A DNA stretch of 64,000 nucleotides from Asterias amurensis (GCF_032118995.1 NC_092651.1:15749349-15813348); one strand, 5' to 3'. Counted from the stretch's first letter, positions 21,533 to 32,700 are shown. Made by a program: numbers and translations. Notes: generated by a model not told the origin, from the letters alone.

Positions 21533-21682
21533 GGGGTTGATTTCACAAAGAGCCAAGGTTGATCTTACCTGCAAATCAATCATAGTTGCTTATAGTAAAG
21601 TGTGGTGTCACCATGCAAATCACCATGGCAATACTAACAACTTGTCTTACGATGAATTTTATTGCTTTGTGAAATCGACCCC
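21533..21682. mobile_element. MITE-E copy 2 (variant interior)
   Basis: Ends GGGGTTGATTTCACAAAGAG and TTTGTGAAATCGACCCC. The interior differs from other copies (GCAAATCAATCATAGTTGC; ACCATGGTGATTTGCATGG-type hairpin). It is a sub-family or a different element using the same tips. Confidence 0.65.
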
Positions 21683-21787
21683 GGTTTAACAAACATGACA
21701 TAGGCACTTTGAGGCGACCCCTACTTTGGGAGTTTGTTAAATGGATGATAAATCCTCTGAGGGAACCATGATACACTGTCTTTGATT

Positions 21788-23261
21788 TTAACATCTTACA
21801 TTCTGATACACGGGGTTCTTGATGCTCTGTAAATCATCCATGTCTTCATAGGTACTGGAGACATCTTGTAAAGTCTTTTTGGATGACGGGACCTTGTAAA
21901 ATACCTTGTCACCTTCAAACTGTAACTCAACATTGCTGCCAGTCTTCACTGCGTTGGTTTGAACAATTTCCTTACTCGTAGATCTTTGCAGACGCTTGAC
22001 AATGAGGATGATGTTGAGGTTGACTGAGACAAGGAGAAGGAGAAGAGTGACCAGGAATGCGACAATCAAAGGGAGGGTAGATATCGATGAGGGGACCCCA
22101 TCAGCCTCTTCTTCAGAAGCGGTTGTACTTTTCCAAGACGCTGTGTGTTGTGATGCTGCTGTACTAATAGATGCATCAAGATGGTCTGTTTTTGGTTGGG
22201 TTGTTGTGCTTGGTGGTGTTGTGACTAGGAGGGCAGATATGGATGAGGTGTCATCAGCGTCTTCTTCAGAAGCTGTTGTACTTTTCCAAGACGCTGTGTG
22301 TTGTGATGCTGCTGTACTAATAGATGCATCAAGATGGTCTGTTTTTGGTTGGGTTGTTGTGCTTGGTGGTGTTGTGACTAGGAGGGCAGATATGGATGAG
22401 GTGTCATCAGCGTCTTCTTCAGAAGCTGTTGTACTTTCCCAAGACGCTGTGTGTTGTGATGCTGCTGTACTAATAGATGCATCAGGATGCTCTGTTGTTG
22501 GTCGGGTGGTTGTGCTTGATGCTGTCACAGGAGCCACGGTCGTTGGCACAGGAACCACAGTCACTGGACCGATGGTGCAAGTTCGTTCCATACCAGAGAA
22601 CCTTGATCCACTGGAGTTCATACTGCAGTCAAATGAAGAGCCATTATCAGCTGCTCCGACATTAACTAAGCGTCTCCAAATGTAATGGTTACTATTCTTG
22701 TGCCAAGTGTAACCCTCACCACTAGATAGAATATCTATGTTTACATTTGGTTTACCAATCTGAGAGGAACAATACATATATTTAGTCTTCCCTTCTTGTA
22801 CAGTAAAAGGACCCTTTGGACCGCAAGAGACTGATGGTGGAAAGTAGTGCACCCATATGAAGGACCCATCTGCAGCTAAACTGCCATTGTCTATCTGGCT
22901 ATGCACACTACACTGATAATACAGTGTCTCTGTTGATGCTTCTAATCGTGAGGACTTCAATCTTTGAACGCCTTGAAGTGTATGTTGTTTCAAGACTACA
23001 ACTTGGAACGATGCACTCTTCATTTCTTGTTATTTGCGTCATACTATCGCTGTAATATGCCCACCACTCCAGTTCATAACCAAACTGCATACCAGTAGCA
23101 TTACATCGTAATCTCACTGTGTCATCCTCCACTACATCACCAGTTGGTGATAATAATTGTACCTCGACAGTCAATCCATTCACACTGATGCAAAAGGTTG
23201 GAAATAAACCAAGCCAAATACACAGGAATAGTAGCTGTATGCAACAACACCCTCTATCCAT
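21788..23261 (-). CDS. Ig-domain, mucin-stalk single-pass membrane receptor (one apparent frameshift)
   Basis: Unrecognised family. The start at 23261 gives MDRGCCCIQLLFLCIWLGLF, a good signal peptide. An Ig-like domain follows (VRLRCNATGMQFGYELEWWA ... ETLYYQCSVHS), then a second cysteine-bearing Ig-like domain (VSCGPKGPFTVQEGKTKYMY to FDCSMNSSG). Next is a Thr/Ser-rich stalk of 51-residue (153-bp) repeats with HLDASISTAASQHTASWKST, a TM helix (LIVAFLVTLLLLLVSVNL) and a 60-residue tail with TYEDMDDL and the NPVY motif. The frame changes near 23020-23030, inside the first Ig domain, and no plausible intron fits there. It is therefore an assembly error, a polymorphic break or a pseudogene. It appears intronless. 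By architecture it could be an immune or adhesion receptor. Confidence 0.75.
22110..22560 (-). repeat. 153-bp in-frame coding repeats in the receptor stalk
   Basis: Two near-identical 153-bp units and a diverged third encode the Ser/Thr-rich stalk. Each holds GCATCAAGATGGTCTGTTTT (plus strand) and ends at an EEDADDTSSIS-type acidic segment. Homogenised units suggest copy-number variation of the stalk between alleles. Confidence 0.85.
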
Positions 23262-24890
23262 GGTCGCCTTAGTGTTGTAGATAGGGAAGCAAGACCCCAG
23301 GCTTGAAGCTGATAGCACTCTGTGGCTGGAGTTGGGAACAATCTTTGTAGAGTTGTAAAATTAACTCGTTCTGAAGAGAAGTGATGGGTCCAGCTTTTTT
23401 ATATCAGATTCCAAAGTGCGAAAAAAAAACTTTCTCACGTGCAACTAACTTACAATTTGCACGATTTATAGTTATTATTGTGATCCATATCAGTGAAACA
23501 ACATTTACATTTTAATAAACTCAGGAAGAGTTCCTCTTTTACTTCTTAAAAAATAAACTTGGAGTAATCTTAACTTTGAGCGTGTTCAAATTGTGGTGCC
23601 AAGATAAACATAAATCTTGATAATGCTTACCAAGTGTTTGCTTCTGTAGAAAATAATGTACACCCAACCTGATTAGTATTGTCATCCGTGACCGAGAACT
23701 ATAGTTCAATATAATCAAACAAACAATTCAGTTGGGCATAGTAATCTTTCCCGAATAGCAAATTTGAATTTTGTTGAATGAATATTTTAACTGACATGAA
23801 CATACGCCATCTAAAACTCAGACGTTTGACTATAACTTATCCATTTACTTTAGTGTTTCATTTATTTTGGTGTTCCAAAAAGAAAAGAGGACCTTCATCA
23901 GCTCAAACAGGATTTTCATAAATTGATATAAGAGAAGTTCCTTGTTTTCCTTTATACAAAACACAATGCTTGTTGTTTAAATTTGGTGCTGAAAATAGAC
24001 ATTGGCATGACTCAACAAAATATTGAAAGAGGAACAAAATGTTAGTCATAAGAAGAATTGAAGATCAATTGCCATGATTATGCCACGACCTACCTGTATA
24101 GTCTCAAGCAGGACAGATATTTTCAAAATCAAGTCGTCTCCTGAATTCAAAACTCTACTCACAGTCGTATAAATAGCGTGACAGGTTCTCAAAGAACAAA
24201 TCTACACACAGCAAAGTAGATATTAATACAAATGTTGCTACCACAAACACACATTGATAATTAATGATAACTCACTATGGAATGCCTCAAAACCCTTAGA
24301 CATTGGTAAATAGACATAATAACTATTTCAGTATTGACAAAGGATGACTAAGCCAGTATTCAAACTCCCATTCTTTGTTACAACGGAACTTGATACTCCA
24401 CAAATAGAGTCGTGTAAAAATCAGAAACAAAAACTAAAGTTGTGACCAAATTATTTTATTCAGCAAGTCATGATATCCGTAGAGCTTTGTAACTATGGCA
24501 ACTCAAATATTTTAAATAAAGTGGGAGACATTAATATAACCTCCATTAGTCATGTTGTGTACTTAACAATCTATCAGCTGTTACTTACAATACATTACAC
24601 TCTAAAAGAAAATCACAAATATAAACACTTTTGGGTGAGAAAGAGTTAAATTTTCCCCCAAAAAACGCGTATTTTGTAAGTGTCAAAAGCTTCTAGTATT
24701 TTAAGAGGCGAGACAAACATTGCTGTGAAATTATCATGTCAATAGTTAGCAACTATTAACATTTTTTTTTTATTTGGAAAGGAAGCAGACTTGGATAAGG
24801 AAGTACATCAATGTGAACTCCCTAAAAAAGAAAACTCAGAGGGTCAATAATACTGTTTCGGTTGCTACTGTTTTTCTTTAAGGGTGAATT
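23262..24890. other. Upstream region of the Ig-receptor gene
   Basis: AT-rich, no exon or repeat family recognised. The first few hundred bases must include the receptor's 5' UTR and promoter if the gene is functional. Confidence 0.4.
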
Positions 24891-24902
24891 TTAATAGAGC
24901 AG

Positions 24903-25008
24903 CCGTCGATTTCACAAAACTCTTCCTAACTTAAGATTAATCTTAGGACTTAGAACGAGTCCAAACCCTGCACTGTAGCATACAGACCTTTGTGAAATCA
25001 ACAGCAGG
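24903..25008. mobile_element. MITE-E copy 3
   Basis: Starts GTCGATTTCACAAAACTCTT, contains CTTAGGACTTAGAACGAGTC and ends CCTTTGTGAAATCAACAGC. It abuts the SINE head at 25010. Confidence 0.65.
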
Positions 25009-25009
25009 A

Positions 25010-25078
25010 TTTAAACCTGGGACGTCTGGATTAACGTGCCATCACTATACCAACTGAGCTATTTAGTCCTTATGTTAA
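25010..25078 (-). repeat. tRNA-derived SINE head (minus)
   Basis: Read on the minus strand it gives AATAGCTCAGTTGGTATAGT (A-box) and CCAGGTTTAAATCCTG (B-box-like). It lacks a complete acceptor-stem partner, so it is not a functional tRNA gene. Confidence 0.65.
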
Positions 25079-25104
25079 GAAGTATCCCTAAAAGGTCTCG
25101 CAAC

Positions 25105-25200
25105 ATTAGAGCTACATTAGTGCTCAGTTAAGTACGTAGAGCACTGGCACATTAATCAAGAGGTCGCAGGTTCAAATCCTGCTGTAGTTAATTGTTAAAG
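25105..25200 (+). repeat. tRNA-derived SINE head (plus)
   Basis: TAGTGCTCAGTTAAGTACGT, GAGCACTGGC and GAGGTCGCAGGTTCAAATCC form A- and B-box-like segments. It faces the head at 25010-25078, making an inverted pair 27 bp apart. Confidence 0.6.
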
Positions 25201-25815
25201 TTTTTACCCAATGTTATAATAAACATTTTTTTTTAAAGTTTATTTGTGCCTCTTTGGAACCTCTTTTTCTTTGGTGGTGGTTGGGGAATAACTGAGGTGT
25301 CTTCTGTTCGTAGCGTATTGAAAGTAATGATTTGTGATAAAATGTAGTTTAAAAGACATCTTTTCAAGAATTCAGATGGTCTTGGGTTCAACTCCAACTT
25401 GAGTGAGCCAGTTTAGTGTTTTTCTTTGGTGATGGTCTTGGGTTCAGATGGTCTTGGGTTCAACTCCAAGGGAGGTGGAACATGGTGGTTTGATTGAAGT
25501 TAATTAAACACATATCTCCTTCATTTTAACCATAAATGGAAAGTACACAACAAATTTTCTACCATGGAAGTTAACATCTTTAAAACACATAAATGTAAAA
25601 AAAAAAAAAAAAAAAAAAAACCTTCATTGGCCCCGTTAGCCAGGTTACATACAACACTAAAATGAGAAATGAAATCATCTGTTGCAAGGTGCTTACCAAC
25701 CAAAAGGACCTATGGTCTACATGCAAACATTAGTTAGTAGCCTGACGTCTTGACCCTAACATACAGTTGTAGAGTCTTTCTCGAATACTCAGGCAAGACT
25801 CTGCTAGGGTCAAAC
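25200..25815. other. Intergenic stretch with GGTCTTGGGTTCA duplication and poly-A
   Basis: CAGATGGTCTTGGGTTCAAC occurs at 25373 and again near 25446, a local duplication. A 24-nt A run lies at 25597-25620. No gene recognised. Confidence 0.4.
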
Positions 25816-25822
25816 AGGGCCC

Positions 25823-26013
25823 AATTTCATAAAGTCTACAAGCACACAAATGTGCTAAGCACACAAAAGTATTGCTCAACATAAACAACAGGTTACCAGC
25901 CATAATGAAATTAAGTGTACATCGTTATGACTGGTGCCCCACTCAATTTTTGCTAAGCAAATAAATTTGTCAAGCAGTATTTTCTGTCGAACAGCTTTAC
26001 AAAATTGGGCCCT
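25823..26013. mobile_element. MITE-F copy, complete
   Basis: Runs from AGGGCCCAATTTCATAAAGT to GCTTTACAAAATTGGGCCCT. Inner arms TGCTAAGCACACAAAAGTATT and TTTTTGCTAAGCAAATAAAT pair. At about 190 bp it is the best full copy here. Confidence 0.75.
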
Positions 26014-26262
26014 CACCACTAACTAATATTTGCAAAACTAAAATGACCTACATTAATTATAAGAGCAGTCTGGTGCCGATTCCTCCCCATCAAACCACAC
26101 ATTGTTAATTCTAATTCAGTAGTACTTTACTGAGGTCACTTAGTACACAGACTGAAGTCTTGAGGAATGATTCTATGATGTAGTTAAAATTACACAGAAA
26201 TGTTGCCTATTTATTGTAGATTTGCATTTACTCAATAACACTTTGTATTTGGTAATATAGTA

Positions 26263-26545
26263 CAGGGGTCGAAATTGCCACTAGCCCGCTAGCCCGGGAC
26301 TACCAGATTTACAGCCGGGCTACTCATTTTTCCAGTTTGATAGCCCGACGGGCTAGTGGAAAAATAATGGAAAAATCATCATCACAAACAATAAAGAACT
26401 ATGTTATTGGTGTATTGTAAAGTTTGAGCCGTGACGTGAGACATAATGTGTCTTTCGGGCTACCAAAATCTAATCAGGGCTACTAAAAATTATTGGTCAC
26501 TAGCCCTGCTGACTACCATGGAAATACACTTAATTTCGACCCCTG
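26263..26545. mobile_element. 283-bp palindromic element with CAGGGGTCGAAATT ends
   Basis: Ends CAGGGGTCGAAATTGCCACT and TTAATTTCGACCCCTG are inverses, and inner arms share CGGGCTA and CTAGCCC motifs. TAGTA is present on both sides (26258-26262 and 26546-26550), a likely 5-bp target duplication. The CAGGGG tips recall hAT elements, but those make 8-bp duplications, so the superfamily is uncertain. Confidence 0.8.
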
Positions 26546-26739
26546 TAGTACATTATGTAAGAGACTTGAGTGATGGACAAAAACACTCAAATTTGACCTG
26601 GACCCACTTTCATCAGGCTGGTTACAGAATAGACGCGATCTGATATTATGTTACCAGCCGAAATGCCTATGGTTCCCATTGCTGCCACTGGTGCCCAAAT
26701 ACTTATTTAGCAAGACATAAAACAAGCCTCATAAAATTG

Positions 26740-28000
26740 GGTTCTGGGGCCCAATTTGGTAAAGCTATGTACTCGCTAGGTAGTATTTGAATTTACTTTA
26801 GCAGAAAAATGTGGTATTTGAATTTACTATGTGAAAGAAAAATGTGGTAACCAAAAGTGTATTATAAAGATTTGTTTATAAGTGTGCATGTGCATTCGTT
26901 ATAACTTTCATTGTTTCAGCACTCATCCATACAAGAATCACTGGTAATTTAACATGCTTTGATTTTCAGCGCAGCAGCAGTTATGAGACTCTAGTAACAT
27001 GTAGTAAGAATAAAACGCCTGCTTAAAGGGTCTGGGTACTTATTGTAGGACTAAAACAAGTCGCGGAGATTATTTTAGCATGTAAAATGTATTTTCGTGT
27101 CATTGTTTTACTCATTTATCAAAAAACTACAGCACCTCAGCTAGTAATATTTTAAGGTATGCTTATCTACTATCATTATCTTCGAACGGTGTAAATTTAA
27201 TGTAAATCTGTGTGCATTGTGTTTTGTATTACAAAAAGTACCCAAATCCTTTAACAAGCTGTACAATATTGGCCCCCGCTGGGATGACTATGAATAAGAT
27301 TTTACAAAATACTATTCTGTTACTCATAAAAAATATATTCTTAAAACCTTTTCAGGCATTTGCAATAATCTTACAACTTTTTATACAATGAACCCTGTTT
27401 GCAGATGTTAAATTACTGTACCAACGAGTATAAACATTTAAAAAGAAACTCAAACATACATGTAAACACAAAATGCTGAAGTTACAAGCAAAACAAACAC
27501 AAATAAACAAATAGAACAACATTTTACAAGTGTTCAAGCATCTCACAATTAAGATACATCTAATGTATGGATTACATAGGGCATTTTGTGAGCTAAAACC
27601 TGGGTTCAAATATCATGATCTAAACACCTTTGTACAGAGCTCTTAAAGTGCCATAGAACTTATCAAGATCTGAACCATATATTATATATATATTTTTTAT
27701 GGGGAGGGGGGGGGGGGTCGGTGGTGGTGGGGGGGGGATGAATTATTCTCTAAAGATGAAGCCATCTTTTCTTCTTCATCTAAGTACAGAGGCTCAAACA
27801 GTCCATCCATGTTACTTAAGCAATTTCACATGGACACTTAAACTTGATATGGAAGCTTAAACTGACCATTTGTATTTCTATGTTTCTGAGCTAAATTATT
27901 GTAATTAAAGAAATTAATTATAATAATTTGGTTTGTGCAGCATTTGTGTCAATTCTGGATTTCACGGCGACATAATTGATTCCTCATGCACCAAACCATG
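26740..28000. other. Intergenic stretch; MITE-F end and G-rich tract
   Basis: A lone MITE-F tip (GGGGCCCAATTTGGTAAAGC) is at 26746. A G-rich tract at 27702-27737 (runs of 4 to 12 G) could form a G-quadruplex. No gene recognised. Confidence 0.4.
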
Positions 28001-28549
28001 CAATAGGCTAAGAACTATCTGTTATTAAATGTGGGCAGTAGACACAGGTTCCCAATTGACTTTGGCCAAGGTCAAGCTCAAAAGGGACACTGGATTCGCT
28101 GGAGAAGTATCCACATGCATGAGGGACAGGGAGATCTGGAGACAACTCTGCCGTAACATCAAAGACCGAGGACACCACTCGGAAAGAGAAGAAGACGGCA
28201 TCATAAAAAGGCACCCGAATCTCACTATCCAACTGAATGTTGTCAAAACTCATACTTCCCTCCAATATCTTCTAGAAAGACATTTCTACCGGTCAACGCA
28301 TACACAAACGAATCCCAAGAGATTTCCTGTTCGACATAAAGGTACGTTTTCTGTGAAAAAAACAGTTTTTGGTAACAGAAGTTCACGAACCGTACAGTAC
28401 TGTAGACAAAAATTAACATTCATAACCTAATTGGTCAAGATTACAAAAGTGTTTAAACATGGGAGTGACATGCGAAGGTGCACAGGTGAAAAAAATATCT
28501 TCTCCAGCTTTTCAAGAGATGCCCATCATGCTAGAGCAGTTAGCGAGGA

Positions 28550-28695
28550 AACCAGTTAGCGAGGAAAAGAAATAAAACTTCCCAGTCAACTCGGATATCT
28601 TAAGTGAAATGAAACACCGAAGGAAGGCAACTGTCTATTTCACTGTCTGGACAACCAGTTAGCGAGGACAAGAAATAAAACTTCCCAGTCAAACG
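28550..28695. repeat. Two-copy direct repeat
   Basis: CCAGTTAGCGAGGAAAAGAA with ATAAAACTTCCCAGTCAA occurs at 28550 and again at 28659 with one change (GACAAGAA). An acidic open frame follows at about 28685-28860 (NFDKINETILSQIAEDDETI), unrecognised. The nearby 28008-28430 frames were not accepted as genes. Confidence 0.5.
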
Positions 28696-29339
28696 GACAA
28701 CTTGTTCAAGTTCATAAAAACGACATGTGTAACTTTGACAAAATCAATGAAACTATACTCAGTCAAATCGCAGAGGACGATGAAACTATAGAGGAAGTTA
28801 CTCCAGCGCTACTGTACTGGATTCAGAGTGTTCGCTCCTTGAGTCAAGAACTGTTTTGAAACCTATCAATTAATGTTGTTGTTCCATGTGAAGAAAGTGT
28901 TGCATTCAGGGCATGCTGCGACGAGGTCAAGGTTTCACAGCTTGACCCCTTGGAAGATGATTGAAATTGTTAATTTGTATGTTCTGTGTATCACTTAATT
29001 AAAGGGCCATCGATTTGCTTCTGTAAATAAATGCTGATGCGAGTTGCTAATACTTTATTCTTAGTGGGTTTTTACTGATTATTTTTATCATACGGCTTGT
29101 GGAAGCAGAGAGGCTTGGGCAGTTTTTGCTTATGTGGTGTTTTTGTTTGGTTCTTTTGTGTTTTTAACTTATTTTTCATCAGTGTACATGTACATTGTAC
29201 ATGTAAATCCTACTTATAACAAATATTTCTGTATCTTTTAGTTTCCTGTCTTGGAGCTTTTTATCAATGTTTTGACATGTAATTTTTCCATTTTTATCTT
29301 TTTAATGGACAAATAAATTATTAAATAAAGAATCGTCGT

Positions 29340-29905
29340 CATGAGCGAAAGTGGTTAAAATCTGGCCTTGCTGTGCATGATGAGTTGTACAAAGAACAGT
29401 GTTTCATATACAGAGACCTTGTTAACAATGCTAAATCAAACTATCGTCGTCATATGTAACTGCCTCATCTGCAGAGGATACCAAAACCATAATCAAAGGT
29501 TTCCAACAGAAGTGGGGTTTCCCCAAATGTGGGGGTGCCCCCAAGTCATTCCACAAGGACTACCACAATAGCAAGGGGTGGTATAGTGTCATTCGGAAGG
29601 GACTTGTCGACTTCTGTTATAGGTTTACCGATATCAGCATTGGTTGGCCAGTTGGGTTTTTGAACATTCTTCACTGAAACACAAAATGACAAAAGGCAAG
29701 TTTTTCCCCCCAACAAGCTCAGGCCAATCAAAGGTGCAGATGTTCCAGTCGTCATACTTGGATATTCGGCGTATGAAGAAGAAACTTAACCCTAGGGAAA
29801 CTTGACCTGTCAACAGGCACACTATAATTATATTCACAGCAGAAGTCGTATGGTTGTTGAAAATGCTTTCAGGCGATTAAATAACAGATTGTGGTTTCTT
29901 TTGAA
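29340..29905 (+). pseudogene. PIF/Harbinger transposase remnant 1
   Basis: DNA transposon relic. A DDE-domain stretch at 29460-29665 has KGFQQKWGFPKCGG, then DYHNSKGWYSVI and GLVDFCYRFTDISIGWP, as in HARBI1-type transposases. The following 29690-29905 gives GKFFPPTSSGQS, a PVVILGYSAY-type segment and SRMVVENAFRRLNNRLWFLL, the family C-terminal signature. The frame changes several times and stop codons intervene; the catalytic AVDG motif has been lost. No terminal repeats were found. Confidence 0.75.
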
Positions 29906-29934
29906 AAAGAACGAGCGTGACATAAAGTAAGATA

Positions 29935-30195
29935 CCCCACATTGTTTGTGCTTGTGTGGCATTGCTGAGCAATATATGCAACCCCATACAGTAACTGCCC
30001 TATCTGCAGAGGATACAGCAGTCATCATTGAAGGTTTTGAACAGAAGTTGTGTTTTCCCCAATGTAGGGTTGCAGTTGATGGAAGCCACTTCCAAATTTC
30101 GGCCATCAAGACATTCTACACAGACTATCACAACCACAAGGGGGTGGTACAGGATAATACTGCAGGGACTTGTGGACTTGTCTCTTCGATGTCGC
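29935..30195 (+). pseudogene. PIF/Harbinger transposase remnant 2
   Basis: Partial second copy directly downstream. It reads GFEQKLCFPQCRVAVDGSHF (first catalytic Asp retained), then in another frame GWYRIILQGLVDLSLRCRK. It overlaps in content with remnant 1 rather than continuing it, so this is a partial tandem copy. It fuses at about 30200 to RecQ-like sequence. Confidence 0.75.
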
Positions 30196-30214
30196 AAGCA
30201 ACTTCAAGTAAAAG

Positions 30215-30620
30215 AAGCAAACAACCAGACTCTAAAATTTTGTCAAGCTTGCATTCGAAGAAAAGAAACGTAGACGACTAGCCATCCAGAACAACTTCCC
30301 ATCTAGTGGTGATGAAAGAGTCATTAAACACAACTGCTGTGACATTTGTGCAAAAACATGTACATGTGATGAAAACACATGCTCAGCTGAACCATCAAAT
30401 GCTGAACAAAAGATAAAGGATATCCTGCTGTATGGGCTAGGTACAGCTGAATGGTGAGCCGTTACTATGGAAGACAGCAATGTTTCAGAACTGAAAGAAA
30501 GTCTGCAAGAATACAGAGAAATATTACTGACAGACAGTAGTGACCAGGAAGAGAAAGCTTCCAGCTGGTTACCACAAAGGAGGGAAAAAGGAGAGAGTTC
30601 ACAGCAACTGAAATGAAAGT
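30215..30620 (+). pseudogene. RecQ-helicase-like C-terminal tail, remnant 1
   Basis: Contains RVIKHNCCDICAKTCTCDEN, a Cys-rich segment like the zinc-binding end of RecQ-type helicases that are multicopy in marine invertebrates. It is followed by GLGTAEW and SELKESLQEYREILLTDSSD. The helicase motor motifs are absent. The second half is duplicated at 33715-33835. Family assignment rests on recollection of this tail and is moderate. Confidence 0.45.
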
Positions 30621-30743
30621 GAATCTGCGTCAAATCCGGTCACATAATAAACTGCAACAATTATCAGATCCAGCAGAGTTTACCCAACAACATCAACAAC
30701 AACTTCAGAGGAGCTTTCATCAGCAATAGATAACTTTTCATCA

Positions 30744-31948
30744 GGGCCCAATTTCATAGAGCTGCTAAGACAAAAATTTGCTTAGCATGAAATTTCTTTC
30801 TTGATAAAAACAGGATTACCAACAAAATTTCTATTTGTTGCATATTGCTTGTTACTAGTAATCAACTGTTGCTTGTGTGACGGGCAGAAAAACGTGTGTA
30901 AAACGTACTTTTTATGCTTCTTCGTTGACTTAATATATTCATTTATTCACACTTCAAACCCCGGTTCAAGCGCCCCCAGCGTTGGCTTTATTTTCATATT
31001 TATCAATTTGGATCATTCTATACTTTGATGTCGAGAGAAACACATCTGACAACTTCATGTTATTTCTCCGACAGGTAATGATCTTTTCCATTTACTTATT
31101 TCACATTTCCCCTTTATCATAATTTGCATTTACCTTCTTACAATCCCTTGCATTTATACTTCAACTTGTTTCATACATTTTGCTTAGATTTATAGCCACT
31201 TTTTAATGTTGATTTTGCAAGATTCCGAATTGAGATTCGGCAATCGAGAGTTCCGCCCTTTTTCAGAACTTAGTTTAATCAACTTTATTTATTGTTATTA
31301 GAGTTATTAGAAAGAGATAGTTGAGCTCTTGAGTAATACTTCTTGAGGTATATTGTGCACAGTTTGCAAGGTTTATTTAGTTGAATATTTGGGCGTTTCC
31401 AAGAAGATTTTGGCGGGAACCTGCCAGAGGAAATACTGTTTTATATTATTTGCTTCTTTAATGTTGCCATCCAACTGCAATCGTTATTTGATGGCCTTAA
31501 TTAGTAATCGCTTAGACATTAATGTACATTTTCTAGCGATGTGTCTTTTTCTAATTGTTTAATTCCGGGGCTGAGAGAAACCCGCCCCGTTTGTGAGTTT
31601 AATAGTTGCCTTATTCTTTGAATAACTTGTAGACATAAGCACTGTATATATTAACGTTTATTTTATTTCAATGTTATTGTTTCTCATTAATATTATTCAT
31701 TCTATACTTTGATGTCGAGAGTACATCTGACAACTTCATGTTTGTTCTCCGACAGATTATATGAATAAAGCCCGGAGGCAAGAGATCTAAAGAATGTTTC
31801 CACATTAAAATCTTTCAATTAAACCGGTCACACTTGCTTATCCTGAAAATCACATGAACATTTGGTTGGTAATCCTGTTGTTATCAAGGAAGAAATTTCA
31901 TACTTAGCAAATTTTCGTGCTTAGTAGCTCTATGAAATTTGGCCCAGG
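30744..31948. mobile_element. MITE-F copy split by a solo LTR
   Basis: Left part (30744-30875) begins AGGGCCCAATTTCATAGAGC. Right part (31833-31948) ends GCTCTATGAAATTTGGCCCA. Both carry AGGATTACCAA-type arms (GGTTGGTAATCCTGTTGTTA on the right). A 957-bp solo LTR sits between them. Confidence 0.8.
30876..31832 (+). mobile_element. Solo LTR (LTR retrotransposon fossil)
   Basis: 957 bp starting TGTGACGGGC and ending CCGGTCACA, i.e. TG...CA ends with short inverted tips. It is flanked by CTTG on both sides (30872-30875, 31833-31836), a 4-bp target duplication. An AATAAA polyadenylation signal lies at 31763. A segment of about 57 bp ending in CTCCGACAG occurs twice inside (31013 and 31699). No internal coding part remains. 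Gypsy-like or similar; age not determinable from one LTR. Confidence 0.75.
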
Positions 31949-32282
31949 AGACAGAGATGAGTGCATTATAGATCAGAAGATGAAGATAGTTTAACAAAAT
32001 CCAAGATAAAGCAAGCCTGTGTAAATTCCCCAGAATATCTAAAGCAGAAAAGGTCACCATGAGGTTGTATTACTATCAAAATACAGATCGTTCCATCATC
32101 TGACTTTTTTCCCCTTTTGATTGTCATGGTTGAAATACATGTATGAGCCTCAAAACTTGTTGTAATGTTTTTCTAATTATAATTATTACTTTTTGATAAT
32201 TGTTTTTGAAAAGATGCAAGGGTGGTTGCTCTGACAACACTTTAAAAAATCTGGAATGTGGTCTGTCCATTCATGTTTTGCT

Positions 32283-32700
32283 GCAAACTGATCTCTGATG
32301 TTTGCTGGCAGTGTCAAAAAAAACAACAACCTAGTCTACAAATCTGCAAACCTTCCTGATGAACAGAAGCAGAAGCGCTGTAGAAAACAACAGGAGCATC
32401 TCACCAATGTGGCCATTATTACTGTTTGATAATTTTTGTCTGATATTTGCTGGCAGTGTCAGAAAAACAACAACCTAGTCTACAAATCTGCAAACCTTCC
32501 CGATGAACAGAAGCAGAAGCGCTGTAGAAAACAACAGGAGCATCTCACCAATCTGGCCATTATTACTTTTTGATCATTTTTGTCTGATGTTTGCTGGCAG
32601 TGTCAGAAAAACAACAACCTAGTCTACAAATCTGCAAACCTTCCGATGAACAGAAGCAGGAGCGCTGTAGAAAACAACAGGAGCATCTCACCAATGTGCC
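32283..32700 (+). repeat. Three tandem copies (about 146 bp) of a DUF7869-type gene segment
   Basis: Each copy contains TTTGCTGGCAGTGTCA, ACAACAACCTAGTCTACAAA and GAACAGAAGCAGAAGCGCTG. Translated they give CQKNNNLVYKSANLPDEQKQ, a segment normally found once just upstream of the DUF7869 domain. The duplication happened within the decaying gene. Confidence 0.75.

Noticed and set aside
21996-22685. 229-codon plus ORF
   Set aside because: Antisense shadow of the Ser/Thr-rich stalk repeats of the minus-strand Ig receptor.
27702-27740. G-rich tract as a telomere or regulatory element
   Set aside because: Irregular G runs without TTAGGG units; kept only as possible G-quadruplex.
28008-28430. Overlapping ORFs on both strands (plus 133 codons, minus 85 codons)
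   Set aside because: A DREIWRQL motif on the plus strand faintly recalls LINE C-termini, but too little matches to call it; the minus frame has no family signature.
31353-31562. 69-codon plus ORF
   Set aside because: Lies wholly inside the solo LTR, which is non-coding.
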